A stretch of 64,000 bases of DNA from Flavimaribacter sediminis (GCF_019492055.1 NZ_JAICBX010000009.1:1-64000); one strand, 5' to 3'. Positions 44,151-53,252 are shown, counted from the first letter of the stretch. Numbers and translations are program-made. The notes: a model not told the origin generated them from the sequence alone.

Positions 44151-44348
44151 TCAGCGACCGCCGCCGGTTATCCAGAGAAAGGCGACAATAAGAACGACCG
44201 CGACGAACTGCAATATGATGCGCATCTGCATCAGCTTGTTGGAGAAATTTCCGTCGCCGCCGCGCATCATGTTGATCAGGCCGCGAACGAGAACAAGGAC
44301 CACCGCTCCCATGACAACGAGTATGGTGAAGTAGAGGAAGGTCGACAT
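44151..44348 (-). CDS. Twin-transmembrane HIG1-like small protein
   Basis: A 65-aa protein of two membrane helices (FLYFTILVVMGAVVLVLVRG and RIILQFVAVVLIVAFLWITG) joined by a loop MMRGGDGNFSNKLMQM. The loop pattern, N-K-L-M-x-x-R, matches the bacterial HIG1 domain, whose mitochondrial relatives assist cytochrome oxidase. It lies 57 bp upstream of the adenosyltransferase gene on the same strand, a common Rhizobiales arrangement. Confidence 0.82.
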   Translation of the reverse strand: MSTFLYFTILVVMGAVVLVLVRGLINMMRGGDGNFSNKLMQMRIILQFVAVVLIVAFLWITGGGR

Positions 44349-44396
44349 GACTGGTCCGTTTTAATGTGGCGTGCGGCTGTTCGGGCCATGTAACAG

Positions 44397-45230
44397 TTAT
44401 GACCGGCTTTTCAAGACGGCGTGGAAAAGGGGCGCCGGAAGCAGCCGCTTCAAAATGACGCCGGTCCTCGCCGGCGTGGTGACAATGTAATGCGGCTTCG
44501 GCCGTGGATTTTCAAGCGCGTGCTGCAGGACGCGATAGATCGCGTCCGGCTTGAGCTTGGCCCGGTTTTTCACGCCGCCCTGACGCAGCCTCTCCAACTG
44601 CGCCTCGTAGTCTTTCCGGTGAACGGAGGATTCAATGTCGATATATTTGGCGACATAAGGCAATGCGTTGACGGCGATCTTCGATTCGATCGGCCCGGGT
44701 TCTATGAGGCTGACCTCGACGCCGGTGCCGTCGAGTTCGTAGCGCATCGCTATCGACAGCGCCTCAAGCGCGCCCTTGGAGGCGGCGTAGGCGCCGCGAT
44801 AGCGCATCGGAACGAGGCCCAGGATTGAAGAACATTGCACGATCCGGCCGTGGCCCTGATCGCGCATGACCGGTATGACGCGGCGGGTCAGGTCGTGCCA
44901 GCCGAAGAAATTCGCCTCGAACTGCTCCCGCAGGGCCTCGACAGGCAGATCCTCCACGGCGCCCACCTGGCTGTAGGCGCCGTTGTTGAACAGCGCGTCG
45001 AGCCTGTTTGCGGTCATGTCCAGCACCTTGTCGACGGCGTCGGCGATGCTCTGCGGCCTTGCGTAGTCGAGATAGAGCGCCTCCAGGCCGTCGCTTGTCA
45101 GAGCTTTGATGTCGTCCGGCTTGCGCGCGGTGGCGAAGACGCGCCAGCCATCGGCCTTGAGCGCCCGCGCGCACCAGGCGCCGATGCCCGAGGAGCAACC
45201 GGTAACGAGGATCGATCTTTCTTGCGCCAT
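44397..45230 (-). CDS. Short-chain dehydrogenase/reductase
   Basis: A 277-aa classical SDR. Cofactor motif VTGCSSGIGAWCARALKA; NNGAY after strand 4; the catalytic Ser in QCSSILGLVPM and the Tyr-Lys pair in YRGAYAASKGALEAL. It ends with a short hydrophobic tail (LKRLLPAPLFHAVL). The cofactor (probably NADP) and substrate are unresolved. The ATG at 45230 opens directly on the first strand. It is divergent from the YihY-like gene. Confidence 0.88.
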   Translation of the reverse strand: MAQERSILVTGCSSGIGAWCARALKADGWRVFATARKPDDIKALTSDGLEALYLDYARPQSIADAVDKVLDMTANRLDALFNNGAYSQVGAVEDLPVEALREQFEANFFGWHDLTRRVIPVMRDQGHGRIVQCSSILGLVPMRYRGAYAASKGALEALSIAMRYELDGTGVEVSLIEPGPIESKIAVNALPYVAKYIDIESSVHRKDYEAQLERLRQGGVKNRAKLKPDAIYRVLQHALENPRPKPHYIVTTPARTGVILKRLLPAPLFHAVLKSRS

Positions 45231-45364
45231 GGCGACTTCCGTTATGTTTGTCCGGCCCTTCGTCCGGCGAAGTCGCCGGGATGTCAATGCCATGGCAACA
45301 CGCGCCTGCTTGACTATGGGCGTCTTGTGTGCGGCAAATGGCGGCAGGCATCGAAGGTCGAATC

Positions 45365-46213
45365 ATGGACTGGAAGCGGTATTGGCGGATTGTTTCGGGC
45401 GCAGTTCGCCATTTCAATAACGATGATGGTTGGGCCATGGCGAGCCATGTCGCCCTGTCTTCCCTGATGGCGTTGTTTCCGTTTCTTATATTCGCCACGT
45501 CGCTGGCGAGTTTTCTGGGCGCGCACGCCTTCGCCGAGACTGCGGTGCATCTGATTTTCGACACCTGGCCGTCGCGGGTCGCCGATCCGATTTCCCGCGA
45601 GGTGATGGACGTGCTGACCGTGAATCGCGGGGGCCTTCTGACGATCAGCGTCGCCGCCGCCTTCTTCTTCGCCTCCAACGGGGTCGAGGCGCTGAGGGTC
45701 GCGCTCAACCGCGCCTACCGGGTCAGCGACACGCGCTCGATCTTTTTTACCCGCGCGCAAAGTCTCGGTTTCGTGCTTGTCGCGACAGTGCTGATGATGG
45801 CGATCAGCTTTCTTCTCGTGCTTGCGCCGCTCGCCGAAACGCTGCTGGAAAAGTATGTTCCCGCCGCCGGCAAACTGATCGCGCTGATCAAGGACTGGCG
45901 GCTGATCATTGCAGCGGCCGTTTTGCTGATCGGACTCATCGTGTCCCACAAATGGCTGCCTGCAGGCCAACGCAGCATCTTTTCCATCCTGCCGGGCATC
46001 GTCGTCACGTTCGTGCTGTGGATTGTCGGCTCGATGATCTTCGCGGCCTATCTGAAGACTTTTGCGAACTATTTCAGCACCTATGCGGGTCTGACGTCGC
46101 TGATGATCGCGCTGATCTTTCTCTACATCATCGGGGCGATCTTCATTCTCGGCGCCGAACTCAATGCGTCGATCCTCATCGAGGCGCGGGAAGACGAACG
46201 CCGCAATTCATAA
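45365..46213 (+). CDS. YihY/BrkB-family inner membrane protein
   Basis: A 282-aa protein with six membrane helices. Family blocks: FNNDDGWAMASHVALSSLMALFPFLIF near the N terminus (read as FNNDDGWAMASHVALSSLMA), ASNGVEALRVALNRAYRV, and the end LIALIFLYIIGAIFILGAEL with N after it. The family was once mis-assigned as ribonuclease BN; its function is not settled, and envelope or transport roles are proposed. I prefer the ATG at 45365 with AAGG 8 nt upstream. Confidence 0.85.
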   Translation: MDWKRYWRIVSGAVRHFNNDDGWAMASHVALSSLMALFPFLIFATSLASFLGAHAFAETAVHLIFDTWPSRVADPISREVMDVLTVNRGGLLTISVAAAFFFASNGVEALRVALNRAYRVSDTRSIFFTRAQSLGFVLVATVLMMAISFLLVLAPLAETLLEKYVPAAGKLIALIKDWRLIIAAAVLLIGLIVSHKWLPAGQRSIFSILPGIVVTFVLWIVGSMIFAAYLKTFANYFSTYAGLTSLMIALIFLYIIGAIFILGAELNASILIEAREDERRNS

Positions 46214-46322
46214 AATGCGAGCGATTTCGGCAAACCTGTCTTTAAGGATTTACGCCATGATGTACGCCTGTGAGCAGGACATCCGGGCGGCGGGTCCTGC
46301 CTGAGGTTATGGAGAGGTTTCA

Positions 46323-46613
46323 ATGTCCGCTCAAATGTCCGACGAAGTGCTTTACGGATTGCTGGCAGGCTGCGTTATGGCCTGCTTCTTTGTCGGTCAC
46401 GCCATGGACGGCGTGATGGGCCGCGCCGGTTTCGGGGTTCTCGGCAATATGCTGGTGCTGATTACGGGCCTGTTCATCGGCATCTTTTCCGCTGATCTGC
46501 TCAATCTTAGCACGATCCACATGGAAATTCTGGGCGGAGCGGCGATCATCGGCTCCTTCTCGGCGCTGATGCTGCTCGCGATCCTGAAATATCTATTCCT
46601 GAAGGTGGACTGA
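46323..46613 (+). CDS. Small three-helix membrane protein
   Basis: A 96-aa hydrophobic protein with about three membrane helices: GLLAGCVMACFFVGHAMDGV, GVLGNMLVLITGLFIGIFSA and GGAAIIGSFSALMLLAILKY. The glycine-rich pattern resembles GlsB/YeaQ-like transglycosylase-associated proteins but is not a clear match. GGAGAGG lies 7 nt before the ATG. Its last 21 bp overlap the 3' end of the gluQRS-like gene on the other strand. Confidence 0.65.
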   Translation: MSAQMSDEVLYGLLAGCVMACFFVGHAMDGVMGRAGFGVLGNMLVLITGLFIGIFSADLLNLSTIHMEILGGAAIIGSFSALMLLAILKYLFLKVD

Positions 46614-47519
46614 CGCGGTCTCGACGCCGCCGGAGCGCGGGGCGTCTTCCATTGCGTCCAAGACGTCGCGGGGCGACAGGCCAGCTTCGCGCATGGCGCG
46701 GATCGAACGATCGCGATGGGTTTTCGACAGCTTCTTTCCGTCCGGCCCCAGCAGCAGTGCGTGGTGTTGATATCGGGGCTCGGGCAGGTCCAGCAATCGC
46801 TGCAGCAGGCGATGGACCGCGGTTGCGTGAAAAAGATCCTGTCCACGCACGACGTCCGTGATTTCTTGTTCTGCGTCGTCCATGACGACGGACAGGTGGT
46901 AACTGGTGGGCGTGTCGCTGCGCGCCAGTATGACATCGCCCCAGCTTGCGGGGTCGGCTTGAAGAACGACGCGCGCGCCGTCCGGGCCGGAGCCCAGTTC
47001 ATTCCAGGCCAGATTCCCGCCGGCGCTGGCCACAGCCTGCGCCATGTCGAGCCGCAAGGTGTAGGGGCGACCGCTTTGGGTCAGCACGTCGCGTTCGGCC
47101 TTCGAGGCGTCCCGTTCAAGACCCGGATAATGCGGCTGCCCGTCGGGATCGCGCGGCCAGTGCCCGCCCCTGGCTTCGACGGCTTCAACATGCTCGCGAA
47201 TTTCCCGCCGCGACATCGAGGCCGGATAGACGAGCCCCATGTCGTCCAATCTGCAAAGGGCTGAGCGGTATGCGTCGAAGTGCTCGCTCTGGCGCCGAAC
47301 CGGACTGTCCCATCCGATCCCGAGCCATTGCAGATCCTCAGCGATCTGGCGCTCGAAAGCGGGCGTGCAGCGGGCCTGGTCGATATCCTCCATCCGCAAC
47401 AGCATCACACCGCCGGACCGGTCCGCCATTCGCCGGTTGAGACATGCGGACAGGGCATGGCCGAGATGGAGTTCGCCATTCGGACTTGGCGCAAAGCGGA
47501 AGACCTGGCGGTTCGTCAT
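46593..47519 (-). CDS. gluQRS: Glutamyl-Q tRNA(Asp) synthetase
   Basis: A 308-aa truncated GluRS paralogue with only the catalytic domain. The class I HIGH motif is FAPSPNGELHLGHALSACLN, and the KMSKS equivalent is GPDGKKLSKTHRDRS. It charges the queuosine at position 34 of tRNA-Asp with glutamate. The zinc-binding cysteines of E. coli YadB are not seen in the matching YPASMSRREIREH stretch. The ATG at 47519 opens at the synthetase fold; upstream codons are not homologous. Confidence 0.9.
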   Translation of the reverse strand: MTNRQVFRFAPSPNGELHLGHALSACLNRRMADRSGGVMLLRMEDIDQARCTPAFERQIAEDLQWLGIGWDSPVRRQSEHFDAYRSALCRLDDMGLVYPASMSRREIREHVEAVEARGGHWPRDPDGQPHYPGLERDASKAERDVLTQSGRPYTLRLDMAQAVASAGGNLAWNELGSGPDGARVVLQADPASWGDVILARSDTPTSYHLSVVMDDAEQEITDVVRGQDLFHATAVHRLLQRLLDLPEPRYQHHALLLGPDGKKLSKTHRDRSIRAMREAGLSPRDVLDAMEDAPRSGGVETASVHLQE

Positions 47520-47588
47520 GTGCTCTCTGTCTTGCCGTGCTATGGTTCGTTCGGATAACGCGCAACCGGACGCCGGGTTCAAGCAATA

Positions 47589-48239
47589 ATGGATTTCACT
47601 GTCATTGCCAGCAAAACCGATATCGAGACCGGTCTCGATGCGCTTTGCGCGGCCGATCCGAGATTGTTGGAGGTGCGCCGGAAGGCGGGGTCTACGCCGC
47701 TGCGCAGGCAGGATCCGGGGTTTCCCGGTCTCGCGCAGATCATCGTCGCGCAGATGGTCTCCAAGGCCAGCGCCGCCGCGATCTGGGGGCGGCTGGCGGA
47801 TCAGACCGGGGGCGCAGCGCCGGCCCGCGTCGCTGCGCTCACCGATCTGCAATGCCGGGCGATCGGCCTGTCGCGCGCGAAGGAAACCACGCTTCGAGCG
47901 GCGGCGAACGCCGTGCTGTCAGGCGCGCTCGATCCGCAGGATCTTTGCCGCGTCCCTGCCGAAGAGGCCATCGCGGCCATGGTTGCGATCAAGGGTGTCG
48001 GCCGGTGGACGGCGGAGGTCTATCTGTTGTTCTGCGCCGGGCACGCGGACATATTTCCGGCCGGAGACGTGGCGTTACAGAGCGCCGTCGCGCACGCCTT
48101 GCGTCTTGCTGACCGGCCAACGCAGAAGCAGCTCTATGCGCTGTCGGAGGAGTGGAGCCCCTGGCGCGGCGTCGCCGCCAGACTGTTCTGGGCCTACTAT
48201 GCGACGGAGATGCGGCGCGCGGACGTCATCCCGGCGTGA
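47589..48239 (+). CDS. DNA-3-methyladenine glycosylase (AlkA-like)
   Basis: A 216-aa helix-hairpin-helix GPD glycosylase. The HhH is VAIKGVGRWTAEVYLLFCAG and the catalytic Asp follows in IFPAGDVALQSAV. FPGLAQIIVAQMVSKASAAAIW is the usual opening helix block (shown as FPGLAQIIVAQMVSKASAAA). It removes alkylated purines in base excision repair. The length fits the compact AlkA without the N-terminal domain. It starts divergently from gluQRS. Confidence 0.9.
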   Translation: MDFTVIASKTDIETGLDALCAADPRLLEVRRKAGSTPLRRQDPGFPGLAQIIVAQMVSKASAAAIWGRLADQTGGAAPARVAALTDLQCRAIGLSRAKETTLRAAANAVLSGALDPQDLCRVPAEEAIAAMVAIKGVGRWTAEVYLLFCAGHADIFPAGDVALQSAVAHALRLADRPTQKQLYALSEEWSPWRGVAARLFWAYYATEMRRADVIPA

Positions 48240-48376
48240 AAGGACAGTACAAGGGCGCGCGCGGAACCAACGCGCGATATCGCTTCCCTGCTTTATATTC
48301 CTGAGATAACTTCACAATCCTGTAACAACAGGCCTAATATACCATAATCAACGTGCGAATCACTCAGGAGAGTGAG

Positions 48377-48934
48377 GTGACAGTAGCTGTATCGCCGGAT
48401 TCACTACCGGCACTTGTTTTGAACGCCGATTACCGGCCTCTGAGTTACTACCCCTTGTCGCTTTGGTCCTGGCAGGACGCGATCAAGGCCGTCTTCCTCG
48501 ACCGCGTCAACATTCTTGCGGAGTACGACTTCCGCGTCTCCTCTCCAAGCATGTCGCTGGCCCTGCCGAGCGTGGTGTGCCTCAAGAGCTACGTCAAACC
48601 CAGCCGGCACCCGGCCTTCACACGCTTCAACGTGTTCCTGCGCGACCGGTTTCGCTGCCAGTATTGCGGCGCTGAACACGACCTGACCTTCGACCACGTG
48701 GTGCCGCGCCGCTTTGGCGGAGAGACGACCTGGGAGAACATCGTCGCCGCCTGCTCGTCGTGCAATCTGAAGAAGGGCGGAAAGATGCCGCAGGAAGCGC
48801 GGATGTTCCCGTCGCAGAAGCCCTATCATCCGACAGTGCACGACCTGCACAACAATGGCCGGCAGTTTCCGCCCAACTATTTGCACGAAAGCTGGATGGA
48901 CTATCTCTACTGGGACGTCGAACTGGAGCCGTAA
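48377..48934 (+). CDS. HNH endonuclease
   Basis: A 185-aa protein. The N-terminal part, LVLNADYRPLSYYPLSLWSW, is the usual lead of this chromosomal HNH family. The zinc-ribbon HNH follows: CQYCGAEHDLTFDHVVPRRF then TTWENIVAACSSCNLKKGGK, with four cysteines, the catalytic DH and the Asn. The family is conserved in alphaproteobacteria and its substrate is not known. The GTG at 48377 is chosen because AGGAG lies 6 nt upstream; a GTG at 48353 would add eight residues. Confidence 0.87.
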   Translation: MTVAVSPDSLPALVLNADYRPLSYYPLSLWSWQDAIKAVFLDRVNILAEYDFRVSSPSMSLALPSVVCLKSYVKPSRHPAFTRFNVFLRDRFRCQYCGAEHDLTFDHVVPRRFGGETTWENIVAACSSCNLKKGGKMPQEARMFPSQKPYHPTVHDLHNNGRQFPPNYLHESWMDYLYWDVELEP

Positions 48935-48943
48935 CAGTTCCGG

Positions 48944-49459
48944 TCAGTCTCTGCGCCCGAAGGCCAGGCGCAGCGAGAACCAGGCGAGCACAGCGCTTGC
49001 CAGCACGTTCCAGCCGGCCAGCGACAATCCGAAAATCCGCAGCGCCGCCTCGTCGCATGAGGGTGGTTTGATGGCGTTGAGATCGTCGAGCAGGCTGCCC
49101 GCGTCCGTTGCGCCGCCGGCGACGCCGCTGCATCCCGACGGACCCGGCCACCAGCCCCATTCGACGCCGGAATGATAGACGCCGAGGGCTGCGCCATAGA
49201 CCATGAGCAGCCCACCGGCGAGGGCCAGAACGCGGGTGATGATCGCCGGCAGTTTCAGCCAGGCCGACAGGGCGGAGAGAACCATCAGCGGCGCGCCGAT
49301 GTAGTAGGGCGTGCGTTGTTCCAGGCACAGGGCGCAGGGGATATAGCCGCCTATGTGTTCGAAGCCGAGCGCGGATCCCACGACCGCCGCCATGGCGATC
49401 CCTGCTGCAAGCAACAGGGGCGCGGCGCTGCGGTCCACAGGGGCGGTCAATCTCGACAT
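48944..49459 (-). CDS. dsbB: Disulfide bond formation protein B
   Basis: A 171-aa protein with four membrane helices. The first redox pair is CALCLEQRTPYYIG (C-x-x-C with the conserved Gln-Arg), the second pair is in GPSGCSGV and PPSCDEAALRIFGLSLAGWN. It reoxidises DsbA and passes electrons to quinone. The ATG at 49459 opens before the first helix. It follows the YqaA-like gene by 10 bp on the same strand. Confidence 0.9.
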   Translation of the reverse strand: MSRLTAPVDRSAAPLLLAAGIAMAAVVGSALGFEHIGGYIPCALCLEQRTPYYIGAPLMVLSALSAWLKLPAIITRVLALAGGLLMVYGAALGVYHSGVEWGWWPGPSGCSGVAGGATDAGSLLDDLNAIKPPSCDEAALRIFGLSLAGWNVLASAVLAWFSLRLAFGRRD

Positions 49460-49469
49460 GGCGGGAACC

Positions 49470-50051
49470 TCAAAACACGTAGCGGACTGCGACGAAGCCG
49501 CCAATCAGGATGATCATGAACAGCAGGAACAGCAGGCCGAGATATTTTTCGATGAAGGCCTGAATAGGCGCGCCGAAACGATACAGCAGAAATGCGACCA
49601 GAAAAAAGCGCAGGCTCCTGCCGACGACGCTGACTATGACGAATGTCAGGAAATTCAGGCCGGTGAGGCCGGAGAAGATCGTCAGCACCTTGTAGGGAAA
49701 CGGCGTAACAGCGGCAAAAAGCACGCCCCAGCCGCCCCACGTATTGTACCAGTCGGTGATCTCGGTGAACGCGTCTTCCTTGCCGTAGAAATGCAGGATC
49801 GGTTCGCCGATCGCGTCGAAGAGGAACTTGCCGATTGCGTAACCCAGCATGGCGCCGAGCACCGACGCGAAGGTGCACAGCAGGGCGAGCCGCCACCAGT
49901 CCTTGCGGTTGGCGATAACCATCGGAATGAGCAGGACATCGGGCGGAATCGGAAAGAACGAACTTTCCGCAAACGACACGCCGGCGAGCCCGGCCTTCGC
50001 ATAGCGGGTTCGTGCAAGCGACATGGTCCAGTCGTAGAGGCGTCTGATCAT
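49470..50051 (-). CDS. DedA-family (YqaA-like) membrane protein
   Basis: A 193-aa protein of the SNARE-associated/DedA superfamily. Blocks seen: FAESSFFPIPPDVLLIPMVI (re-entrant loop with the conserved Glu and Pro-Pro-Asp), LGAMLGYAIGKFLFDAIGEP and VTPFPYKVLTIFSGLTGLN, ending RSLRFFLVAFLLYRFG. DedA proteins are implicated in lipid scrambling and envelope homeostasis. It precedes dsbB, likely in one operon. Confidence 0.88.
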   Translation of the reverse strand: MIRRLYDWTMSLARTRYAKAGLAGVSFAESSFFPIPPDVLLIPMVIANRKDWWRLALLCTFASVLGAMLGYAIGKFLFDAIGEPILHFYGKEDAFTEITDWYNTWGGWGVLFAAVTPFPYKVLTIFSGLTGLNFLTFVIVSVVGRSLRFFLVAFLLYRFGAPIQAFIEKYLGLLFLLFMIILIGGFVAVRYVF

Positions 50052-50206
50052 CCGTGCGGGTTCCAGTGGACGGGGATGCTTTTATGACTAATCGGCGGCC
50101 CGGTAAACCGCCTTGCGCTCTTTGCAGGCAATCGCGGCAAAAGCAAGTTGACCAACGGTTGATGCTTCGTATATTGCGGCTCCGGTATCAGCCGACAGGC
50201 ACCAGG

Positions 50207-50291
50207 CGGGTGTGGCGGAACTGGTAGACGCGCCAGACTCAAAATCTGGTGTCCTTTGGACGTGTCGGTTCGAGTCCGACCACCCGCACCA
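50207..50291 (+). tRNA. tRNA-Leu (anticodon CAA)
   Basis: An 85-nt tRNA. The acceptor arms are GCGGGTG (50207-50213) and CACCCGC (50281-50287), with discriminator A and an encoded CCA (50289-50291). The anticodon loop is CTCAAAA, so anticodon CAA, closed by CCAGA/TCTGG. A long variable arm, as expected for class II tRNAs, and GGTTCGAGTCC for the T-arm are present. It lies between the YqaA-like gene and the acyl-CoA synthetase. Confidence 0.97.
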
Positions 50292-50401
50292 TCCCTGCAT
50301 TGTAACCGGAGCGATCGGCGGCGACTGGCGCCTTGCAAGTGAACTCGAGCCGGGCCGGGCCATGAATATCCTCCATTTTCCATGTAGATCGTACTGTCGC
50401 C

Positions 50402-52045
50402 ATGTTTCTTGAACCCGATGACTACGACACGCTGACCGAAGGTTTTCGCTGGGACATCCCCGAGCGATTCAATATCGGCGTCGCCGTGTGCGATGTCTGG
50501 GCGGAGCGTGATCCGGACCGCGTTTGTCTCTATTATTACCAGCCCGACGGCCCGCCCGATGCGCTGACCTACGGTGCGATGAAGCGGCAATCCGACGCAG
50601 TGGCCGCGGGGCTGGCGGCAAGAGGCGTGGGCCCCGGTGACCGGGTGGCGCTGCTTCTGCCGCAGCGCTTCGAGACCGCGATCGCCCATATCGCGATCTA
50701 CAAGCTCGGCGCGATCGCCGTGCCGCTGGCCTCGCTGTTCGGCACTGAGGCGCTGCAATACCGGCTGGCGAGCGCCGGCGCGAAGGCCGTGATCACGGAC
50801 CGGGCCGGCATCGAGAAAATCGCCGAGATTCGCGACGCGCTGGACGCGCTCGACACGGTCGTGTCTGTGGATGGCTGCGACGGCGCCGTGGACTACGCCG
50901 ACCTCGCGGCCACGGAAAGCGGCGCGTTTCGCCCCGTCGACACGCGCGCCGACGATCCGTCGCTGATGATCTTCACCTCCGGCACCACGGGCCCTCCGAA
51001 AGGCGCTCTGCACGGGCACCGGGTTCTGCTCGGCCACCTGCCGGGGGTGCAGTTTCCCCATGAATTCCTGCCGCAGCCGGGCGACCGGTTCTGGACGCCG
51101 GCCGACTGGGCCTGGGCGGGCGGGCTTTTGAACGTGCTCTTGCCGTCGCTCTATTTCGGCGTGCCGATTGTCGCCTCCCGGGCGCAGAAATTCGATCCCG
51201 TGACGGCCTACCGCATCATGGAGGAGATGGAGGTGCGCAACGCCTTCATCCCGCCGACCGCTCTGCGGATGCTGAGAACCGTCGAAAAGCCGCGGGACAA
51301 ATTCGATCTGAAGCTGCGGACGATCGGGTCGGGCGGGGAATCGCTTGGCCGGGAGACCTTCGAATGGGCGAAGGCCGAACTCGGCATCGTCATCAACGAG
51401 TTCTACGGCCAGACGGAATGCAATCTGGTCCTGTCGTCCTGCGCGGCGATCGGGGTGAGCCGGGTCGGCGCAATCGGCAAGCCCGTGCCGGGCCACCGCG
51501 TGGCGATCGTGGACGAAAAGGGCAATCGCGCGCCGCCCGGAACGCCGGGACAGATTGCGGTGATGCGGCCCGATCCGGTGATGTTCCTGGAATACTGGAA
51601 CAACCCCCAGGCGACGGCCGCCAAATTCATCGGCGACTGGATGCTGACGGGAGACCAGGGGATTGCGGACGATGACGGCTATATCGAGTTTTTCGGCCGC
51701 GACGACGACGTGATCACCTCGGCCGGCTACCGGATCGGCCCCGGCGAAATCGAGGATTGCCTGACAGGGCATCCGGCGGTGGCGCTGGCGGCGGCCGTGG
51801 GCAAGCCCGATCCGGTGCGCACCGAAATCGTCAAGGCCTATATCGTGCTGAAGCCCGGGATTCGGGCGAGCCACGCGCTTGCCGGCGAAATCCAGGACTG
51901 GGTGAAGACGCGGCTCTCGGCGCATGAATATCCGCGCGAGGTGGAATTCGTGGACGCGATGCCGCTGACGACGACCGGAAAAGTGGTGCGGCGGGAGTTG
52001 AGAGACCGGGCGCAGAGGGAAACGCGGAGCCTCGATCCGCGATAA
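50402..52045 (+). CDS. Acyl-CoA synthetase (AMP-binding)
   Basis: A 547-aa ANL-superfamily ligase, close in plan to medium-chain and acetyl-CoA-synthetase-like enzymes. P-loop LMIFTSGTTGPPKGALHGHR; acyl-adenylate motif NEFYGQTECNLVL; hinge region DWMLTGDQGIADDDGYIEFF and ITSAGYRIGPGEIEDCL; the catalytic Lys near the end in TTTGKVVRRELRD. It activates a carboxylic acid to acyl-AMP and then acyl-CoA. It has no obvious operon partner. Its 3' end runs against a minus-strand gene that lacks a stop. Confidence 0.9.
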   Translation: MFLEPDDYDTLTEGFRWDIPERFNIGVAVCDVWAERDPDRVCLYYYQPDGPPDALTYGAMKRQSDAVAAGLAARGVGPGDRVALLLPQRFETAIAHIAIYKLGAIAVPLASLFGTEALQYRLASAGAKAVITDRAGIEKIAEIRDALDALDTVVSVDGCDGAVDYADLAATESGAFRPVDTRADDPSLMIFTSGTTGPPKGALHGHRVLLGHLPGVQFPHEFLPQPGDRFWTPADWAWAGGLLNVLLPSLYFGVPIVASRAQKFDPVTAYRIMEEMEVRNAFIPPTALRMLRTVEKPRDKFDLKLRTIGSGGESLGRETFEWAKAELGIVINEFYGQTECNLVLSSCAAIGVSRVGAIGKPVPGHRVAIVDEKGNRAPPGTPGQIAVMRPDPVMFLEYWNNPQATAAKFIGDWMLTGDQGIADDDGYIEFFGRDDDVITSAGYRIGPGEIEDCLTGHPAVALAAAVGKPDPVRTEIVKAYIVLKPGIRASHALAGEIQDWVKTRLSAHEYPREVEFVDAMPLTTTGKVVRRELRDRAQRETRSLDPR

Positions 52046-52762
52046 AGGCGGCGGCCGGCCCCGACAGGGCGTGCGGCAAGCCGTTCCGTCGGCGCTGAAA
52101 CCGGACTTGCGGCCGTGCGTGAGCGGCGCGGGCGCGGATATCGCCGTGTCTTCGGATGCAATTTGGCTTTGTTTCGGGAATTCGGGATTCTGCGGCTCGT
52201 CCGGCGTGTCCGGCGGCAGGTCTTCGGCCTCGGCGGGGCAATCGATCCAGGCCTTGAACGCCTTTTTCCGCCGGGCGCGGGCCTCGTTGCGGTAGCGCCT
52301 CAGCAGGCGGCCGGGATCTTCCATGCGGCGCGCAGTGCGCGGGTCTACAAGCGCGGTGATGAGGCGCATCACCCGGCGGTCTTCCGACCGGGTGAGACTT
52401 TCGCCGGCGAGCGCCCGCTTCATCAGTTCGGCGTCGTCGCAATGGTCCGGGTAGGGGGCGGCCAGGTTTACGCCGGCTTCAAAGTCCCTGAGCGCGCGTT
52501 CGCAGGATTCAAGCCGGGCCTCGGCTTCCGCCAGCGCCAGGGCGCAGAAGCTGCGCTCGTCGCAGGGAACGAAATCGGCGAGGCTCAAATCGGGCCGGCC
52601 GAGGATGATGCGGAGCCACAGGCCGACGCGCGCCTTGTCAGGCTTCGCGGTCGCGCCGTGCCGGCGGGCGTTGCCGGAAACAGCGGCCTTGCCGGCCGGC
52701 GTTTTGGGGCCTGTGCTTTTGGCGGCGTTCGCCCGGTTGCGGCGGGCGATGTCGGTTGTCAC
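52046..52762 (-). CDS. NARRHG-type hypothetical protein without a defined 3' end
   Basis: The N terminus has the hallmark NAAKSTGPKTPAGKAAVSGN then ARRHG, found in a large family of uncharacterised, often repeat-associated proteobacterial proteins. A helical middle follows (DRRVMRLITALVDPRTARRM, LLRRYRNEARARRKKAFKAW). After QNPEFPKQSQIAS, homology to anything sensible ends, yet the frame stays open right through the antisense of the acyl-CoA synthetase and the tRNA. The natural stop is therefore missing; the boundary given here is the end of the convergent gene. PKQSQI is the hexapeptide encoded seven times by the array at 1-126. Confidence 0.6.
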
Positions 52763-52950
52763 TGCTCTGTTTGGTCAGGGTTGAAGGCTTGCGACAGGGT
52801 GTGCAGTCTGGAAGCCATGAACGATGCCTTGGTATGATTTTGGGGGTAGGCTTCATAGCACGGATAGCGCGAAATTGCAAGGAATTGTTCACTTTTTGTT
52901 CTGTGATAGGGTTGGCCGTACTCGTTCGACACAGTGATGTTTTTGGCAAG

Positions 52951-53079
52951 ATGATGTTTCGCGTTGACCCAGAGGTCCATCGCAAGGCGTCGCTGGCGGC
53001 GGAACTGTCCGGAAAGAGCCTCAATCAATGGGCCGAAGAGGCGCTCGCCAGGGCGGCGGATTTACCGAATTCAGAGTAG
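52951..53079 (+). pseudogene. HicB-family antitoxin C-terminal fragment
   Basis: The 42 codons read MMFRVDPEVHRKASLAAEL then SGKSLNQWAEEALARAADL. This is the ribbon-helix-helix end of HicB-type antitoxins (consensus R-V-x-P-E-L-H, G-x-S-L-N-Q-W). The HicB core that should precede it is absent; upstream sequence in frame is unrelated and AT-rich. No HicA toxin is adjacent. It is most likely a truncated remnant; a small free-standing DNA-binding protein is possible. Its last codons and the downstream 80 bp are duplicated at 54150. Confidence 0.65.
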
Positions 53080-53164
53080 GGAGCACCTGCCTCTCTCCTT
53101 CCGCGCCGCGGACGCGGCGCCGCTGGATGGCGGGTCAGGCCCGCAATGAGGGCAGGGGGGAAGG
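53041..53164. repeat. Segment duplicated at 54150-54274 (copy 1)
   Basis: It starts with GCGCTCGCCAGGGCGGCGGA, the last codons of the HicB fragment, and runs on through a REP-like unit (CGCGCCGCGGACGCGGCGC ... CGGGTCAGGCCCGCAATGAG). Copy 2 differs at scattered bases only, so both the gene end and the repeat moved together. Confidence 0.8.
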
Positions 53165-53231
53165 TCCGTTGAAAACAGCAAGGCCGTATGCGAGGCGGAT
53201 GTTGTGTCGGACAGCCTCTCTTCGCCACTTC

Positions 53232-53252
53232 ATACCGCGCTTGACGCGGTAT
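53232..53252. repeat. Short REP-like hairpin
   Basis: ATACCGCG (53232-53239) and CGCGGTAT (53245-53252) form a perfect 8-bp stem with a CTTGA loop. A related unit, TACCGCGCTTTGGCGCGG, is at about 54488. In the 53165-53354 gap I see nothing else. Confidence 0.6.
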
